Origin: Halicephalobus mephisto
Lineage: Eukaryota; Nematoda; Chromadorea; Rhabditida; Panagrolaimidae
Direction of reading: 5' to 3'
Length of the DNA stretch: 64,000 nt
NCBI GenBank assembly: GCA_009193035.1
Contig: SWDT01000011.1
Location: 1,151,248-1,215,247, forward strand
The notes under the pieces are model-generated. The model was not told the origin of the DNA. It did not search any database and was given only the letters and a program-made list of their open reading frames with translations. Below are positions 25,040 through 36,855 of the stretch, piece by piece. The first letter of the stretch is position 1, and every line of letters starts with the position of its first letter. The translations under genes and the position numbers were made by a program.

Positions 25040-25460
25040 TAATATTCGAGATCCAAGAAATCAACTTCAGAAGGCAAATCCAGGAAATTAATCACCTTTA
25101 GAAAATAAATCCAAGAAGATCATTGATTTCAAAAAATAAATCCAAGAAGATCATCGACTTCAGAAGGCAAATTCAAGAAGATTATTGACTCCAGAAGACA
25201 AATCCAAGAAGATTATTGACTTCAGAAGACAAATCCAAGATGTTCATCGACTCCAGAAGACAAATCTAAGAAGATCATTGACTTCAGAAGACAAATCCAG
25301 GAAATTAATCACCTTCAAAAAATAAATCCAAGAAGATCATCGACTTCAGATGCCAAATCTAGGAGATTCATTACCTTCAGAAGAGAGATTTGATAGATTA
25401 GTTATCTTCAAACGACAAATCCAAAATATTCATCGACCTTCAGAAGTCAAATTCGGGGAT
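25040..25460. repeat. 31-bp tandem repeat at the 3' end of MPPE1
   Basis: About 12-13 units of 31 bp, consensus GACTTCAGAAGACAAATCCA plus AGAAGATCATT (phases 25141, 25172, 25203, 25234), ending at the MPPE1 stop codon. It is probably within or next to the 3'UTR. The unit length is not a multiple of three and the last units are the most diverged. Confidence 0.85.
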
Positions 25461-27275
25461 TAATCAACTTTGGAAGTTAGTTCTCTTCTTGGCGAAGGTC
25501 TGCTGTCTAGAAGTCCTCTTTCTTGATTCTTTTTCCTTCTTTGGAAGAACCGAAACGCAATAACGGTAATTGAACAAAAAACACCGAATCCGTAAATCGC
25601 GAAAACCGTATGTTCGTGAGGGATCATGCATTTTGAAACTTTCATTTCTTCTGGAGAAATCGTCAGAAGCAGAAATGAAGGCCATATGTTGTTTCTCCAG
25701 GAAAATGAAGCTACAGTATACTCGTAGAAGTTGAATGGAGCTTCCCACCAACGGGAACAAGAAAAATGGGAGTGGCCGCCGAAGACGGCTCGCGGGTGCA
25801 GGGCTTTGATGACGAAATCGGTTGAGTTTTTGGACAGACATTCCCATTTTTCTCTGAATTTTTCCTTTCTTAAGTTTTCAGAAATCAAATCTTCTCCATC
25901 TTCGCAGATTTCGTCATTTGGCCTAAAAAGCGGAAAATGCTGCATTATCACGGGTCTGGAGTAGTTGCTCCTGAATCCACTCTCGCAAGTCTTGCTCAAA
26001 GCGCAATCGAATTTTTTCTTCAATTTTTTAATGTTTTCCTCGGCGGAATGGCACAGTTGACATCCGTCTCCTTCCATCGCCATCGAATTCAGCAAAATAA
26101 AGTGATTTCCGCCGACTTCCACGTGATCTACGGCTTCTTTGATTTTGAATTTCTTCGAAAATCGCTCCAAATGAGGAGGCATCAAAGCGTAATGGAATCC
26201 GACGTCGTGATTCCCCACAACGACGAACCGCTCCGTGTCCTCAGGAACAGAAAACAACTCGTCAAATCTGTCAGAATATGTTTCGAAATCCTTATCCGTA
26301 GCCCACTGACCTTCATCGAAAACGTCTCCTGCAAGCTTTACGTGGGATTTCACAAAATTAAACAATCACTTACCTAAAAAGAAAACAACTTCTGGATTCA
26401 GCCAACTGATCGCCGTTTGGAAGGACCTTCTCATTTGCCATTCTCTAGAAAGGTTAAATAATTAGAAAAACCAGAAATCAATATATCGACTTTCATCTAC
26501 AAAAAAGTTCATATATGAAAACTTTTACACATGAGGAAGTTGATATATGAACTAATTTATATGAAAATTTCGATATATGAACTAATTTATATATGAAATT
26601 TCGATATATGAGAAGTTCATATATAAAAAACCCAATATATTTTTATATGAGTTATTTTATATATGAAAACTTTGATATATGAAAATCTCGATATATGAGA
26701 AGTTTGATATATGAGAAGTTTGATATATGAGAAGTTCATATATAAAAAACCTAATATATTTTTATATGAGTTATTTTATATATGAAAACTTCGATATATA
26801 AAATACTTGATATATGAGAAGTTCATATATAAAAAACCTAATATATTTTTATATGAGTTATTTTATATATGAAAACTTCGATATATAAAATCCTTGATAT
26901 ATGAAAAGTTCATATATAAAAAACCTACTATATTTTTGAGTTATTTTATATATGAGAAGTCTGATATATGAAAAGTTTGAGGTATAAAGTTTTTTTTATA
27001 TGCGATTGTTTTAAAAAATAATATATAAAACCTGACCTTCTGAGTTTGTCGAACCAATGACCCTTGATTTTTCCGAGTAAATGAGTATCAGAAAGGATCA
27101 TTACTTTGGAATATCCATGATTCAGGGTTTTTCCTCTTGTTCTGTGGATAATCTTCGGGAAAGAACAACGGGAAATTACGAAATGATAGATCAAGAATTC
27201 GTTGAACAAAAACGCCGCCAAAATAGGACTTAGAATCTTCCCAATATTGCGAAATTTCAAATTATAAATCATCAT
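25460..27275 (-). CDS. MPPE1: Metallophosphoesterase 1 (PGAP5), GPI-anchor remodelling
   Basis: In the family this enzyme removes an ethanolamine-phosphate side chain from GPI anchors in ER-to-Golgi transport. Exons 27275-27037, 26444-26374 and 26328-25460 give 392 aa (human is 396). Metal-binding motifs are intact: SDTH (Asp63, His65), GDVFDEG (Asp105), GNHD (Asn143, His144), QHFPLFR and GGHSH near 280. Other family blocks are REWQM-FQTA, DGC-LC and SFSWRN. There is a hydrophobic segment near residues 10-35 and a second near the C-terminus ([17 protein letters not shown]), as expected for a two-span membrane protein. The tail ends RRELTSKVD, without an obvious dilysine signal. Confidence 0.95.
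26470..26970. repeat. ATATATGA-rich repeat in MPPE1 intron 1
   Basis: Within the 592-bp intron, ATATATGA or ATATATAA recurs every 15-25 bp, and a ~105-bp block containing ATATTTTTATATGAGTTATT is repeated at about 26,635, 26,755 and 26,840. Confidence 0.8.
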
Positions 27276-27889
27276 TAAATATAAAATACTATTTTTAAAA
27301 ATAATTGAGATCGAAAAAATCCGAATTTTTAAATTTTTTTATTTGGATTTTTTCGAACAAAAACGAATCAGCTCGCCAGTCTCGTCTCCTGAAGCGAAAA
27401 TAATTCCCGGATTTCAGAAGACTTTTTTGATCAGTTGTTTTTTCCTAAAATTAATACTTAACGTTTTTTTAGTTGTTTGCGATTTTAGGATAGATGTGGT
27501 AAAAGTGATTTTTGAGTTTTATATATTTTTTTAGGTTTCTGGTGTGTTTGAAGTTGTCCTACGTGGCGTTACGGTACTGTCCGTCCGCCTCGTTTTCCAG
27601 TTGCAACGTCAGCGCGACGAGAGCCGTTCCACGTTGTTCTTTTGCCAACTCCCGTTTCTTGTTATTTTCCCTCTTATTTCCGCTATCTTCCATGATTTAC
27701 ATTACTACTAAGGTTACTCTATCTCCGGTAGGATTATTATAGCCATACTGCACTGTTCTTGCCACGTAGTTCGTTCAAGTGTTTATTCATTGTGCTTATA
27801 TCGTGTTTTGCGCATTAGTTTTCCTTCGTTTTTCCTGCTTTGTGGAATTCATATATGAAATTTGTACTTTTTAGAGCGCCTCCAGCGAC
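27276..27889. promoter_or_regulatory. Divergent intergenic region MPPE1 / COPA
   Basis: 614 bp between divergent starts. It includes a GC-richer, CpG-containing block at about 27,560-27,700, preceded on + by a TTTTTTTAG acceptor at 27,534, and a second acceptor TTTTTAG at 27,873 sixteen bases before the COPA ATG. It probably holds the COPA 5'UTR exon(s) and promoter; a short minus-strand reading frame is listed separately. Confidence 0.45.
27559..27693 (-). CDS. Possible small protein, 44 aa
   Basis: An ATG-initiated minus-strand frame, MEDSGNKRENNKKRELA onward, ending QYRNAT. It is hydrophilic and helix-like, with balanced codon use unlike the surrounding AT-rich noise. It may continue by splicing at a GTAACG or GTAGGA donor near its end. 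It may equally be chance sequence in the COPA 5'UTR on the other strand. Not recognised. Confidence 0.25.
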   Translation of the reverse strand: MEDSGNKRENNKKRELAKEQRGTALVALTLQLENEADGQYRNAT

Positions 27890-30800
27890 ATGGCGCTACT
27901 CAAGAAGTTTGAATCCAAATCTGCACGCGTTAAAGGTGAGTTTTAGAGATATTGGGTGTTTTTATGGCGATTGCGCTTACTTGATGATTTTAGGAATATC
28001 ATTCCATCCAACTCGACCATGGGTTCTTGCTTCCCTTCACAGTGGCGTGATTCAACTTTGGGATTATCGAATTTGCTCCTTGATCGACAAGTTTGACGAG
28101 CACGACGGTCCTGTTCGTGGCATTGATTTCCACTTCCAGCAGCCCATCTTTGTTTCTGGAGGAGACGATTACAAGATCAAGGTATGAGTATGGATTTCGA
28201 ACAAAGATAAAGAACAATTACAGGTCTGGAATTACAAACAACGGAAGTGCACATTCACTTTGCTCGGTCATTTGGACTACATCCGAACGACATTCTTCCA
28301 TCGCAGTTATCCGTGGATTATCTCTGCGTCCGATGATCAGACTGTCCGTATATGGAATTGGCAATCTAGGAATTCCATTGCCATCCTGACTGGCCACAAT
28401 CACTACGTCATGTGCGCCCAATTCCACCCCACAGAAGATCTTGTTGCTTCTGCATCTTTGGATCAAACCGTCAGAATCTGGGATATTTCTGGTTTGAGAA
28501 AGAAACATGCTGCACCTGGAGGCGCTGCAGCTAGCAGAATTGGTGCTACCTCACTTTCTTCTGGACAAGCTGATCTTTTCGGTCAACCGGATGTAATTGT
28601 GAAGCACGTTCTTGAGGGTCACGACAGAGGAGTCAACTGGGTTGCTTTCCATGCCACGATGCCGTTGATTGTTTCTGCTGCGGATGATAGATTAGTGAAA
28701 TTCTGGCGTTATAGTGACACCAAAGCCTGGGAAGTCGATACTTGCAGAGGTCACTACAACAACGTCAGTTGTGTTCTTTTCCATCCTCAAGCTGACTTGA
28801 TTCTCAGCAACTCTGAAGATAAGAGTATTCGTGTGTGGGATGCTCAGAAGAGGACTTGTCTGCAAACTTTCCGTCATGACAATGACCGCTTCTGGATCAT
28901 GGCTGCTCATCCAACTTTGAACATGTTTGCTGCTGGTCATGATAATGGAATGATGGTCTTCAAGATTGAACGTGAACGTCCTGCATATTGTGTCCATGAC
29001 AATCTTGTGTTTTACGTCAAGGACCGTCAGATCCGTAAACTTGATCTTATCGCTAAGAAGGATGTTGCTGTTTGTCAAGTTAAAGCCAACAGAATCATGC
29101 AGCCTTATTACAGTCTTCATTATAATCCTTCTGAGAACTGTTTCTTGTTGATCACTCGTCCTCATAATGTTGAAAATAGCAATTATGATTTGTACAAGGT
29201 TAAGAAAGACGACACTTCTGGAGGAGAACCTGAGGACGCCAAGAGATCTGCAGGTGTTGCTGCTGTTTGGTGTGCCAGAAACCGTTTTGCTGTTCTCGAT
29301 AAAACCCATAAACTCATCATTAGAGATCTTCAAAACAAGGATAATCGTGTTCTTGATCAAGTTGTACCTGTGGATGACATCTTTTATGCTGGAACGGGAC
29401 TTTTACTTTTGAAAAATAATGAGAGTATTAATCTCCTGGATATTCAACAGAAGAGAATTTTGGCTACAGCTAAGGTTAGCAAAGTGAAGTACATTATTTG
29501 GTCGAGAAATATGGAATATGCTGCTTTGTTGAGTAAGCATACTTTGACTTTGATCAATAGAAAATTGGAAATTCTTTGTTCTGTTCAAGAATCAACTCGT
29601 GTTAAATGTGGAACTTGGGATGAAAATGGAGTTTTTATTTACACAACTTCTAATCATATTAAATTTGCTCTTACTGCTGGAGACTATGGAATTATAAGAA
29701 CCCTTGATGTTCCTCTTTATATTTTGGCTATTAGAGGAAATACTCTTTATTGTCTTAATCGGTAAGTTGTGGGATTTTTATCAATTATTTAGTAATGGTT
29801 TTTTTAGTGATGCAAATACTGTTGAAATTGATATTGATCCGACTGAATATCGATTTAAACTTGCTTTGATTAATCGTCGATATGATGAAGTTATTAGAAT
29901 GGTTTCAAATGCTCGTCTTGTTGGTCAATCTATTATTGCTTATCTCCAAAAGAAAGGATATCCAGAAGTTGCTCTTCACTTTGTTAAAGATCAAAAAACA
30001 AGATTTGGATTAGCTCTTGAATGTGGAAATATAGAAGTTGCTCTTGAAGCTGCTAAAGAAATAGATGATCAAGGTGTTTGGGGAGCTTTAGCTCAAGCTG
30101 CTTTATTACAAGGAAATCATCAAATAGTTGAATATGCTTATCAAAGAACAAAGAACTTTGACAAACTTGCTTTCTTGTATTTTGTTACAGGTAATACTGA
30201 AAAATTGCAAAGAATGTTAAAAGTTGCCCAAATGAGAAAAGATGTTCATGGGAACTTTTCTACTGCATTGTATTTGGGTGATGTTGAAGAAAGAACAAGA
30301 TGTAAGTTTATTTTTTAAATTTTGTTTTTATTATTTATTTTTAGTATTGAAAGAAGCAGGACAAATTTCAATGGCTTATTTGACTGCTGCTACTCATGGT
30401 CTTATTGATGAAGCAGAAAAATTAAAAGCGGAATTAGAATCGAAAGAACAACCTGTTCCAGAAATTGATCCAAATGCTCGTTTATTAGCGCCACCTCCTC
30501 CTATTTGTCAATTGACTGAAAATTGGCCATTGTTGACTGTGTCTAAAGGACCATTTGATGCATCTCTTATTGCTCCTGCTGGAACTAAACCTGCTGGTGG
30601 TGCTAAGAGTAATAAAGCTGCTGCAGCTGCATTTGCTGTTACTGAAGATGTTGAAGAAGCTGGAGATGCTTGGGGTGGTGATGATCTCATGCTTAATGAA
30701 GATGGTACTTTGGATATTAATGATGATGAAGTTTTGGGTGATAATGATGAAGGTGAAGGGGAAGAAGGAGGATGGGATGTTGATGATGATCTTGCTCTTC

Positions 30801-31848
30801 CTGCTGATGTTGATGTTAAAGTACCTGAAGGAGAAGAAAATTTCTTCGCTCCACCTACTCGTGGACATCCTCCTACTTTCCATTGGCCTAATAATTCTCG
30901 TCTTGTTGCTGATCATGTTGCTGCTGGATCTTTTGAAAGTGCTGCACGTCTTTTGTCAGATCAGATTGGGGTTAATAATATTGAACCATTTAAACAACTT
31001 TTCCTTGGATTATATGCTAAATCAAGAACTGTTTACAAAGCTTTGCCACTTTCTACTGCCAATTTTGCCTATCCATTGAGGAATTGGGAAGAAGCTGCTG
31101 GGAAAAATGGATTACCAGCTATTAGTATTCAACTTGATGAATTGACTCAACGTTTACAAGGTTGTTATCGATTAACAACAGAAGGAAAGTTTTCTGATGC
31201 AATTAATAAGTTACGTCAGATATTACTCAGTGTTCCATTATTGGTTGTTGATTCTAAACAAAAAGTTGCTGAAGCTCAACAGTTAATTGAAATTTGTCGT
31301 AAATATTTGGTTGGACTTTTGTTGGAATTGCATCGAAGAACTCTTCCGACGGGAACTGAAAAAGAACAACTTCGAGCTTTGGAATTAGCTGCTTATTTCA
31401 CTCATTGTGATCTTCAACCTCCGCATGAAATTTTAACATTAAGAACAGCAGTTAAGCTTAGTTTTCAACTTAAACAATTTAAAATGTGTGCTTCTTTTGC
31501 TCAAAGATGCATTGAACTTGGTATGTTTTTAGGATTTTTGATATATGATTGTTGTTTTTTTTAGGTCCAAAACCAGAAGTCGCTCAGACGATGCGTAAAG
31601 CTTTGGCTACTTGTGAACGTAACCCGACTAACGCTCATGAAATTAACTATGATGAACATAATCCGTTTGTGATCTGCTCTAGAACCTTTATTCCACTTTA
31701 TAGAGGAAAACCTCAAAGTAAATGTTCTTTCTGTGGAGCATCATTCAGTCCGGAATTTAATGGTCAAATCTGCGACGTTTGTCAAGTTTCCGAAATTGGA
31801 AAAGATGTCATTGGTCTCAGAATCAGCACCGTACAGAGTACTCGTTAG
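27890..31848 (+). CDS. COPA: Coatomer subunit alpha (COPI)
   Basis: Outer-coat subunit of COPI vesicles (Golgi-to-ER and intra-Golgi retrograde transport). Exons 27890-27935, 27994-28181, 28224-29761, 29808-30301, 30345-31520 and 31565-31848 give 1241 aa (human is 1224). The N-terminal WD40 propeller is near-identical to animal alpha-COP ([36 protein letters not shown]). A second propeller, an alpha-solenoid with [19 protein letters not shown], an acidic GGWDVDDDL linker (the epsilon-COP-facing region in the family) and the C-terminal domain follow. The C-terminus holds CSFC and CDVC, a full four-cysteine set that looks zinc-binding, whereas the human protein (from memory) has only a partial set. 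It ends [14 protein letters not shown]. Confidence 0.99.
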
Positions 31849-31928
31849 AGGGAATAATGTATTCTTATAACTTATTTTTTTGCGGGGAAAGGGAATTATT
31901 TTGATTATTTTTTACTGTAAATCACAGA

Positions 31929-31934
31929 AATAAA
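31929..31934 (+). terminator. Probable COPA polyadenylation signal
   Basis: AATAAA 80 bp after the COPA stop codon, in the 247-bp convergent gap with the TBP-like gene. Confidence 0.6.
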
Positions 31935-32095
31935 GTAATTAATTTCTGATCATACTCGTGGGATAAAATTGAAGAAAATGGAACGTTTCATAACTTTCTA
32001 CAAAAACAATACAAAGCCGTTAACCTCTAGAAATAGACAGACCGGCTACCTGACACCCGGTTTCATCTGCGAAAGCACGTTAAATTTGCAACCAT

Positions 32096-33940
32096 TTAAT
32101 GGTAAGAGGGCATTTCATCATCGAGATCTTCTTCATCATCAAAGAAAAAGCGATTTGAATTTACAAATTCTTCATCTTCATCATCGAGATCAAAACCTCC
32201 CCATGCACGTCGTCGTTTAATTCCAAGACCTAAATCATCATCTTCTGTTTTAATAGTTCGTTTTCTTATTATTTGAGGTTCTGGACCAGCTTTGTGAAAA
32301 CATCGAAATTCACTGATAACTTCGTAAATTTTCTCTAAAGCCAATTTGACATTTGCTTCGGACGTTGCTGAAAATAATTCGATTATTGTAAAAGTGAAAA
32401 ATATTATACAATTGTCTTGGGACGAATTTCTAGAACTTTTTAAAAGTAAAAGTAGTCTGGAATTTTTACTTCGAAATAATGTACAATTTTACAATTAATA
32501 ATTTATATTTTTTACGAAATTTTTTCAATGTGGATTTTTTAAAATTTTCTAAATTAACAGAACTTAGAATTTCCATTTTGCGTGATATTTGCCTTGTAAT
32601 CGACGTTTTGAAACTATTTCGATTTGGAAAATTTAAAAACTTTTGAATTTAGGCATATAGGACAGGAGACCTTCTAGCTCCTTCAAGGGGTTAATTTCCA
32701 TATATGAACGCATTAATAAACATTCAAAAATCGTAATTAACAATTGACTGATTCATCGGAAACGAGTTATTGGACTTGTTATTGTTCTGAAATTACAGTA
32801 ACTAACCTCCTGTGACGGTGACAGTTCCGGTTGTGTGGATTCGGAGGGAAGCTTTGGGTTCGTTGTACTTCCACTCTAATCCGACAGATAGCTCAGGCTC
32901 GTAGACGCAGTTTTGAGGGTACTTTCGGGCTATTTCGCTGATTTGGATTCCGAAAGGAAATTTGCACGTTGCCATTATGTTACAGACCCGGTATTTCTTG
33001 AGGCAAACCCGTTCATTCGCTTTTCCCATGATTTTTTGGACTTTTCTTCCTATTGAACGAGCGGCCAGACGACATTCTTCTTCGCTTTTGCATCCGACGA
33101 TGAAGACCTTTCCGGAGCTTTGGAGTTTGACAAAACAGTTTGGGTTCCGTTTTTGTTTTGTGACACTCTGGAAAAATCGTTAAACGAAGAAATTTAAAAA
33201 ATAATTACCGCAGATTTGTCAAAGATAACATTCCAAGTGTTCATCGCGACCTTCCTCAAGTCCACGTGCATCGGCAAAGTGAAATTACACACCACATTGT
33301 TGATTCTGAGGTCGAAAATGTTCTGATTCATGAGTTGGAAGTTGTTTTGGCCGATTCTGCCGCCGTAAGGACCCATGGAAGTCATCGGGTTTAAACCATT
33401 GAAAGCAGGAGCAACCTAAAAACGAAAACCATACTATTGCAAAAGTCGGCAATAACTATCATCCCGAAATCATCTCGGAGGAAATTTCTACAAGTTTTTA
33501 GAATTTGCGGTAGCCTAAAGTTTCGATTTTGCACGAGGATTGTTCCTTAATTTGATAACTTCGCTGTAAATGGTGAATTACAAAAACCACGTATGGAATC
33601 CCTGAAATTGTCTAGAGAATTTCTGGAAAGTTCCAGAAAACAAAGTAGCCTAAAATCCCTGTTCGCGTGGGAGCTATTTCGTAATCAGTATTTCGAAATT
33701 ACGTTTTTCTCAGAAATACCTAAAAACCCATAAATTCGGATATACAGGGTACAAACCCTTCTGTCGAGCCTCTGGGGTTGATTTCAATATATGAAAGTAC
33801 TGATCAACATCCAAAAAAGCGTAATTAAAACCGGAATTCGTCATCGAAGAAAAAATTAACTTTTGTTTTTTATAAAATTTAAAAACTCTTACCGAAATTC
33901 CTTCAGGCGAGATGACAGTGTTATTGGAAGTAGTAGTCAT
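32096..33940 (-). CDS. TBPL1: TBP-like factor (TLF/TRF2, TBPL1)
   Basis: Metazoan-specific TBP paralogue that supports transcription from TATA-less promoters and does not bind canonical TATA. Exons 33940-33893, 33415-33209, 33167-32807 and 32367-32096 give 295 aa. Both TBP half-repeats are visible: INNVVCNFTLPMHVDLRKVA with FVKLQSSGKVFIVG, then YRVCNIMATCKFPFGIQI with YEPEL and TGTVTVTGG. The half-repeats resemble TLF (CNIMATCKFPF against human VCNMPFEI) more than TBP. Compared with human TBPL1 (186 aa) there is a roughly 45-residue N-terminal extension and a roughly 60-residue C-terminal tail that is basic (KRRRAWGGF) then strongly acidic (DLDDEDEEF, FFFDDEEDLDDE). Confidence 0.92.
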
Positions 33941-35039
33941 TATCGAGGCGGAATAACGGTGCTGAAATCGCGGAATTAAAGGAAAAACGGACATATGGCT
34001 TACGACAAGAACGAAGATATCCAAAAATCCAAACCACCCCCAAACCCCGTAAAATCCCTCCGCAAAGCCAATAATGTATCTCCCAAAGTACAGATATATC
34101 AATTTTAATATATAAAAACCATAAAAAACCAAATTTTTCCGGAAAAAAATAACTCAAAAAAGTCCTCACTATGGAAACACCTCAAGGTCGAGTTTCCACA
34201 TATCGATTCCCTACTTTTTAATTTTCGGTATTTTCATTGTTTTGTGATTAAAAAAATAAATACATTTATGCGAGATCAGTGATTCAACAACGAGTGGAAA
34301 AGAAACCAGACAAACCGCAAATCCGAAACCAGGAAAGTTTCTCGGAAATCGAACTCATCGGAGGCGGGGAACAGTCGAGCGCTCGGGGAACACTCGAGAC
34401 TCAGCTCCTACTTAGCCCCAAACTATTTCGTAATTCTTAGGAATTTCTATTTGTTATTATTTCTAGTTTCTCATTTTACCGAAATTACCATGCTCGATTG
34501 TGGAGAATAAAACCTACTTTCCGAAAAAGTTCTACTTGGACCAGACAGGGAACACTAGAACTGTCGGGGAACACCCGGGACCCGACTCCCTTTTTGTCCC
34601 TAATTATTTTTCAGTTTCCGTCCCGGGAAGTTTCTAGTTCTTATTATTTTTTACTTTTATTATTTCCACTAAAATTGCAATAATTGGACTGTGTAAAAGT
34701 AGAATCTATTTTCTGGAAAAGTTCTACTTGGACCAGACAGGGAACACTAAAACTGTCGGGGAACACCCGGGACCCGACTCCCTTTTTGTCCCTAATTATC
34801 TTCAGTTCCCGCTTCTGGAAGTTTCTGTTAATCGTCGTTGATTGTTTTACTTTTTATTTCTACCGGAATTTCTGTAGCCGATGGTGTAGGGACAAATTTC
34901 GTCATTTTTAAAAGTAGGTAAGTTTCAATTTCGCCAGAAACGGAGGAAATTTGATTTGAAAAAATTTTTAGGTCCTGTTTTTGGAAGATTTATTTTTATC
35001 CCCAAGTTCACTCAAATTCCACCAAGATTACTGTGATCC
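33941..35039. other. Region between TLF and QTGAL
   Basis: Contains the TLF 5'UTR acceptor (CAG at about 33,962), the three-unit ~192-bp repeat at 34,320-34,870, and a likely 5'UTR exon of the downstream gene ending at a GTAAGT donor near 34,918. No supported coding region. Confidence 0.5.
34320..34870. repeat. ~192-bp tandem repeat, three units
   Basis: Units two and three are 192 bp apart (GTTCTACTTGGACCAGACAG at 34,529 and 34,721), share CGGGGAACACCCGGGACCCG and are highly similar. Unit one (34,320-34,490) is diverged but keeps GGGGAACACTCGAGAC. Because 192 is a multiple of three, the same short peptide appears in two adjacent open frames; nothing else supports coding. Confidence 0.85.
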
Positions 35040-36424
35040 ATGACACGAGACCAAGACTCGTCCTCTGTGGAAGTAGTAAGTTTCATTTTTTAGTTTTGAG
35101 TCCGTAATTCCAGAAATACTAAAAACAAAAATTTTCAGTCCGTAGTTATCCCTGTCAAAGACGGTGAACGATATATAGAAGAATGTCTACGATCAATTCT
35201 GAAACAAGAGGATACGCCCAGTTTGGAGGTAAAAATTAAATTTAAACTGGAACCTAATTGAAATCCTAGGTTTCCATATATAACGACGGCAGTACCGACA
35301 GTACTCTGGCCATTATCCAAAAACTGATTCCTGAGTTTACTGAAGCCGGGATCAAAGTTGTCTATGGGAGTGGTGAAACTCCAGGCGGTAAACATTCGGT
35401 TTTATATAAAAACCGTTCTAAATTTCAGGAGTGGGATTCGCTAAAAATAGAGCTTGTCGACAATCACACGGGAAATTCCTCTGTTTTCTTGATTCAGATG
35501 ATACAATGGAACCGAATCGGGTGAAAATGCAATATGAAGTCGCTTTAACTACAGGTGACGGGGGACTTGATGCTTTTGTCGGATCTCAGTTCTTAAGGGA
35601 ACCTGAGGGATCTACGGCGAGATATACACGATGGGCTTGCGGATTATCGAAGGAAGAACTGAGACGACAGGTAGGACACAGAATCCTAATCCGTGGGAAA
35701 TGATTTTTCTAGATTTACACCGCTTTTGGTCCTACCCTGATTGCCCCGACATGGTTCATTTCGAGAAGGTTGTTTGATCGTGTCGGTGGCTTTAATGAAG
35801 CGCACGTTACTGGATATCCGGAGGATTTAGAGTTCTTCTATAAAGCCCTCCCTATGGCTGTCTTGGAGAAAGTTGAGCACCCGTTAGTAATATATCGCTG
35901 GCACCCGGGGTGTGCTACTTTCATCGTTGATGAAAAAACAATTTGGAATTTACGAATTGCAGAACTTGAAAAGAATATTCTTCCGCATTGGGATACGATT
36001 ACGATTTGGAATGCTGGGAAACATGGACGACGCTTTTACAAGTGAGTTTACAGTTTTTGATTCATCAAGCCACACCTTAGCGGCATGAGTGCTTCCTCGT
36101 GATTGTGCTCTTGCAGGTCTCTTAGCTCAGTGAATAAAAAAAAAGTGATTGCCTTTTGCGATGTTTCTGCAAAGAAGATTGCAAAACGATTTTTGGAAAT
36201 TTACGATGAAACAAATCGAAAAGTACTTGCTAGTATACCAATTATTCATCAAACGTAAGTTTATATCATTCGATAATCACATGAATTGATAGTTTTTTGT
36301 TTATAGGTCTGCGAAACCACCGACAGTTCTTTGTGTGAAATTGGATATGACTGATGGAAAATTTGAAGAATATTTGGCTGAAAAAAAGTGGCGCGAATCT
36401 ATTGATTATGTTCATTTTAGTTGA
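35040..36424 (+). CDS. B3GNTL1: Queuosine-tRNA galactosyltransferase homologue (B3GNTL1/QTGAL)
   Basis: GT-A fold family 2-type glycosyltransferase. The mammalian protein B3GNTL1 has been assigned as the enzyme that galactosylates queuosine in tRNA-Tyr. Exons 35040-35075, 35139-35228, 35270-35387, 35429-35670, 35713-36041, 36117-36254 and 36307-36424 give 356 aa (human is about 361). Visible blocks: SVVIPVKDGERYIEECLRS, NDGSTDST, GVGFAKNRA, the DXD-bearing FLDSDD (Asp103-Asp106), RYTRW, GPTLIAPTWF, PEDLEFFY, TIWNAGKHGRRFYK, VIAFCDV and the end DYVHFS (human DFLHFS). It is the first gene of a head-to-tail trio. A GTAAGT to TTTTAG pair just after the stop suggests a 3'UTR intron or an alternative end. 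Confidence 0.96.
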
Positions 36425-36855
36425 GAAAAGTAGGAAATGTAAGTCTGCCAATTGAATCGTTAACTAATTTATGAACCCAAAAGTGGAATTTTTTTTAGGA
36501 AATGTTTTCTTTAAACATAAAAAAACGACGCGCTGAGCTTACGAAACACGCCATTGAGAAAAATGGTTGTACTTCGTTCCCCTTTTATATCGTGAAAATT
36601 GATGAAATTTTGTCTTGAAGCGAAATATGCATTGGTTACCAGGAAATTGCTAGGATTTTTGTACTTTTTTTATTGTAAATTTTGAAATGAATTTTTTTAG
36701 TTTTTTTAAGTAATTTTATAATATTTTAAAAATGATTTATTTTTTAATTAATTTTCTAAGGAAAAATTGACTTTTACAATTTAATGACCGTGATTTTTTG
36801 TTTTTATAATGGAAATTTTTAATTTGTGTTTTTTTAAGAATTTTCGGAAAACACA
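36425..36855 (+). other. QTGAL-IMPA intergenic with 38-aa frame
   Basis: 431 bp. Sixteen bases after the QTGAL stop is a GTAAGT donor, and at about 36,498 a T-run plus TAG acceptor is followed by a frame at 36502-36618 (MFSLNIKKRRAELTKHA, 38 aa). It may be a 3'UTR intron with a chance frame or a small exon. The last 200 bp is AT-rich with an AAG acceptor about 20 bp before the next start. Confidence 0.4.

Noticed and set aside
28692..29360. 222-codon minus-strand frame inside COPA
   Set aside because: Overlaps the WD40 exon completely and shows no domain; shadow frame.
30485..31079. Long open frames on the opposite strand and in another frame of the COPA exon
   Set aside because: Shadows caused by biased codon use; the alpha-COP frame is unambiguous by homology.
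36502..36618. 38-codon frame between QTGAL and IMPA as a confirmed gene
   Set aside because: Too short, not recognised, and equally explained as a 3'UTR exon; kept only as a note.
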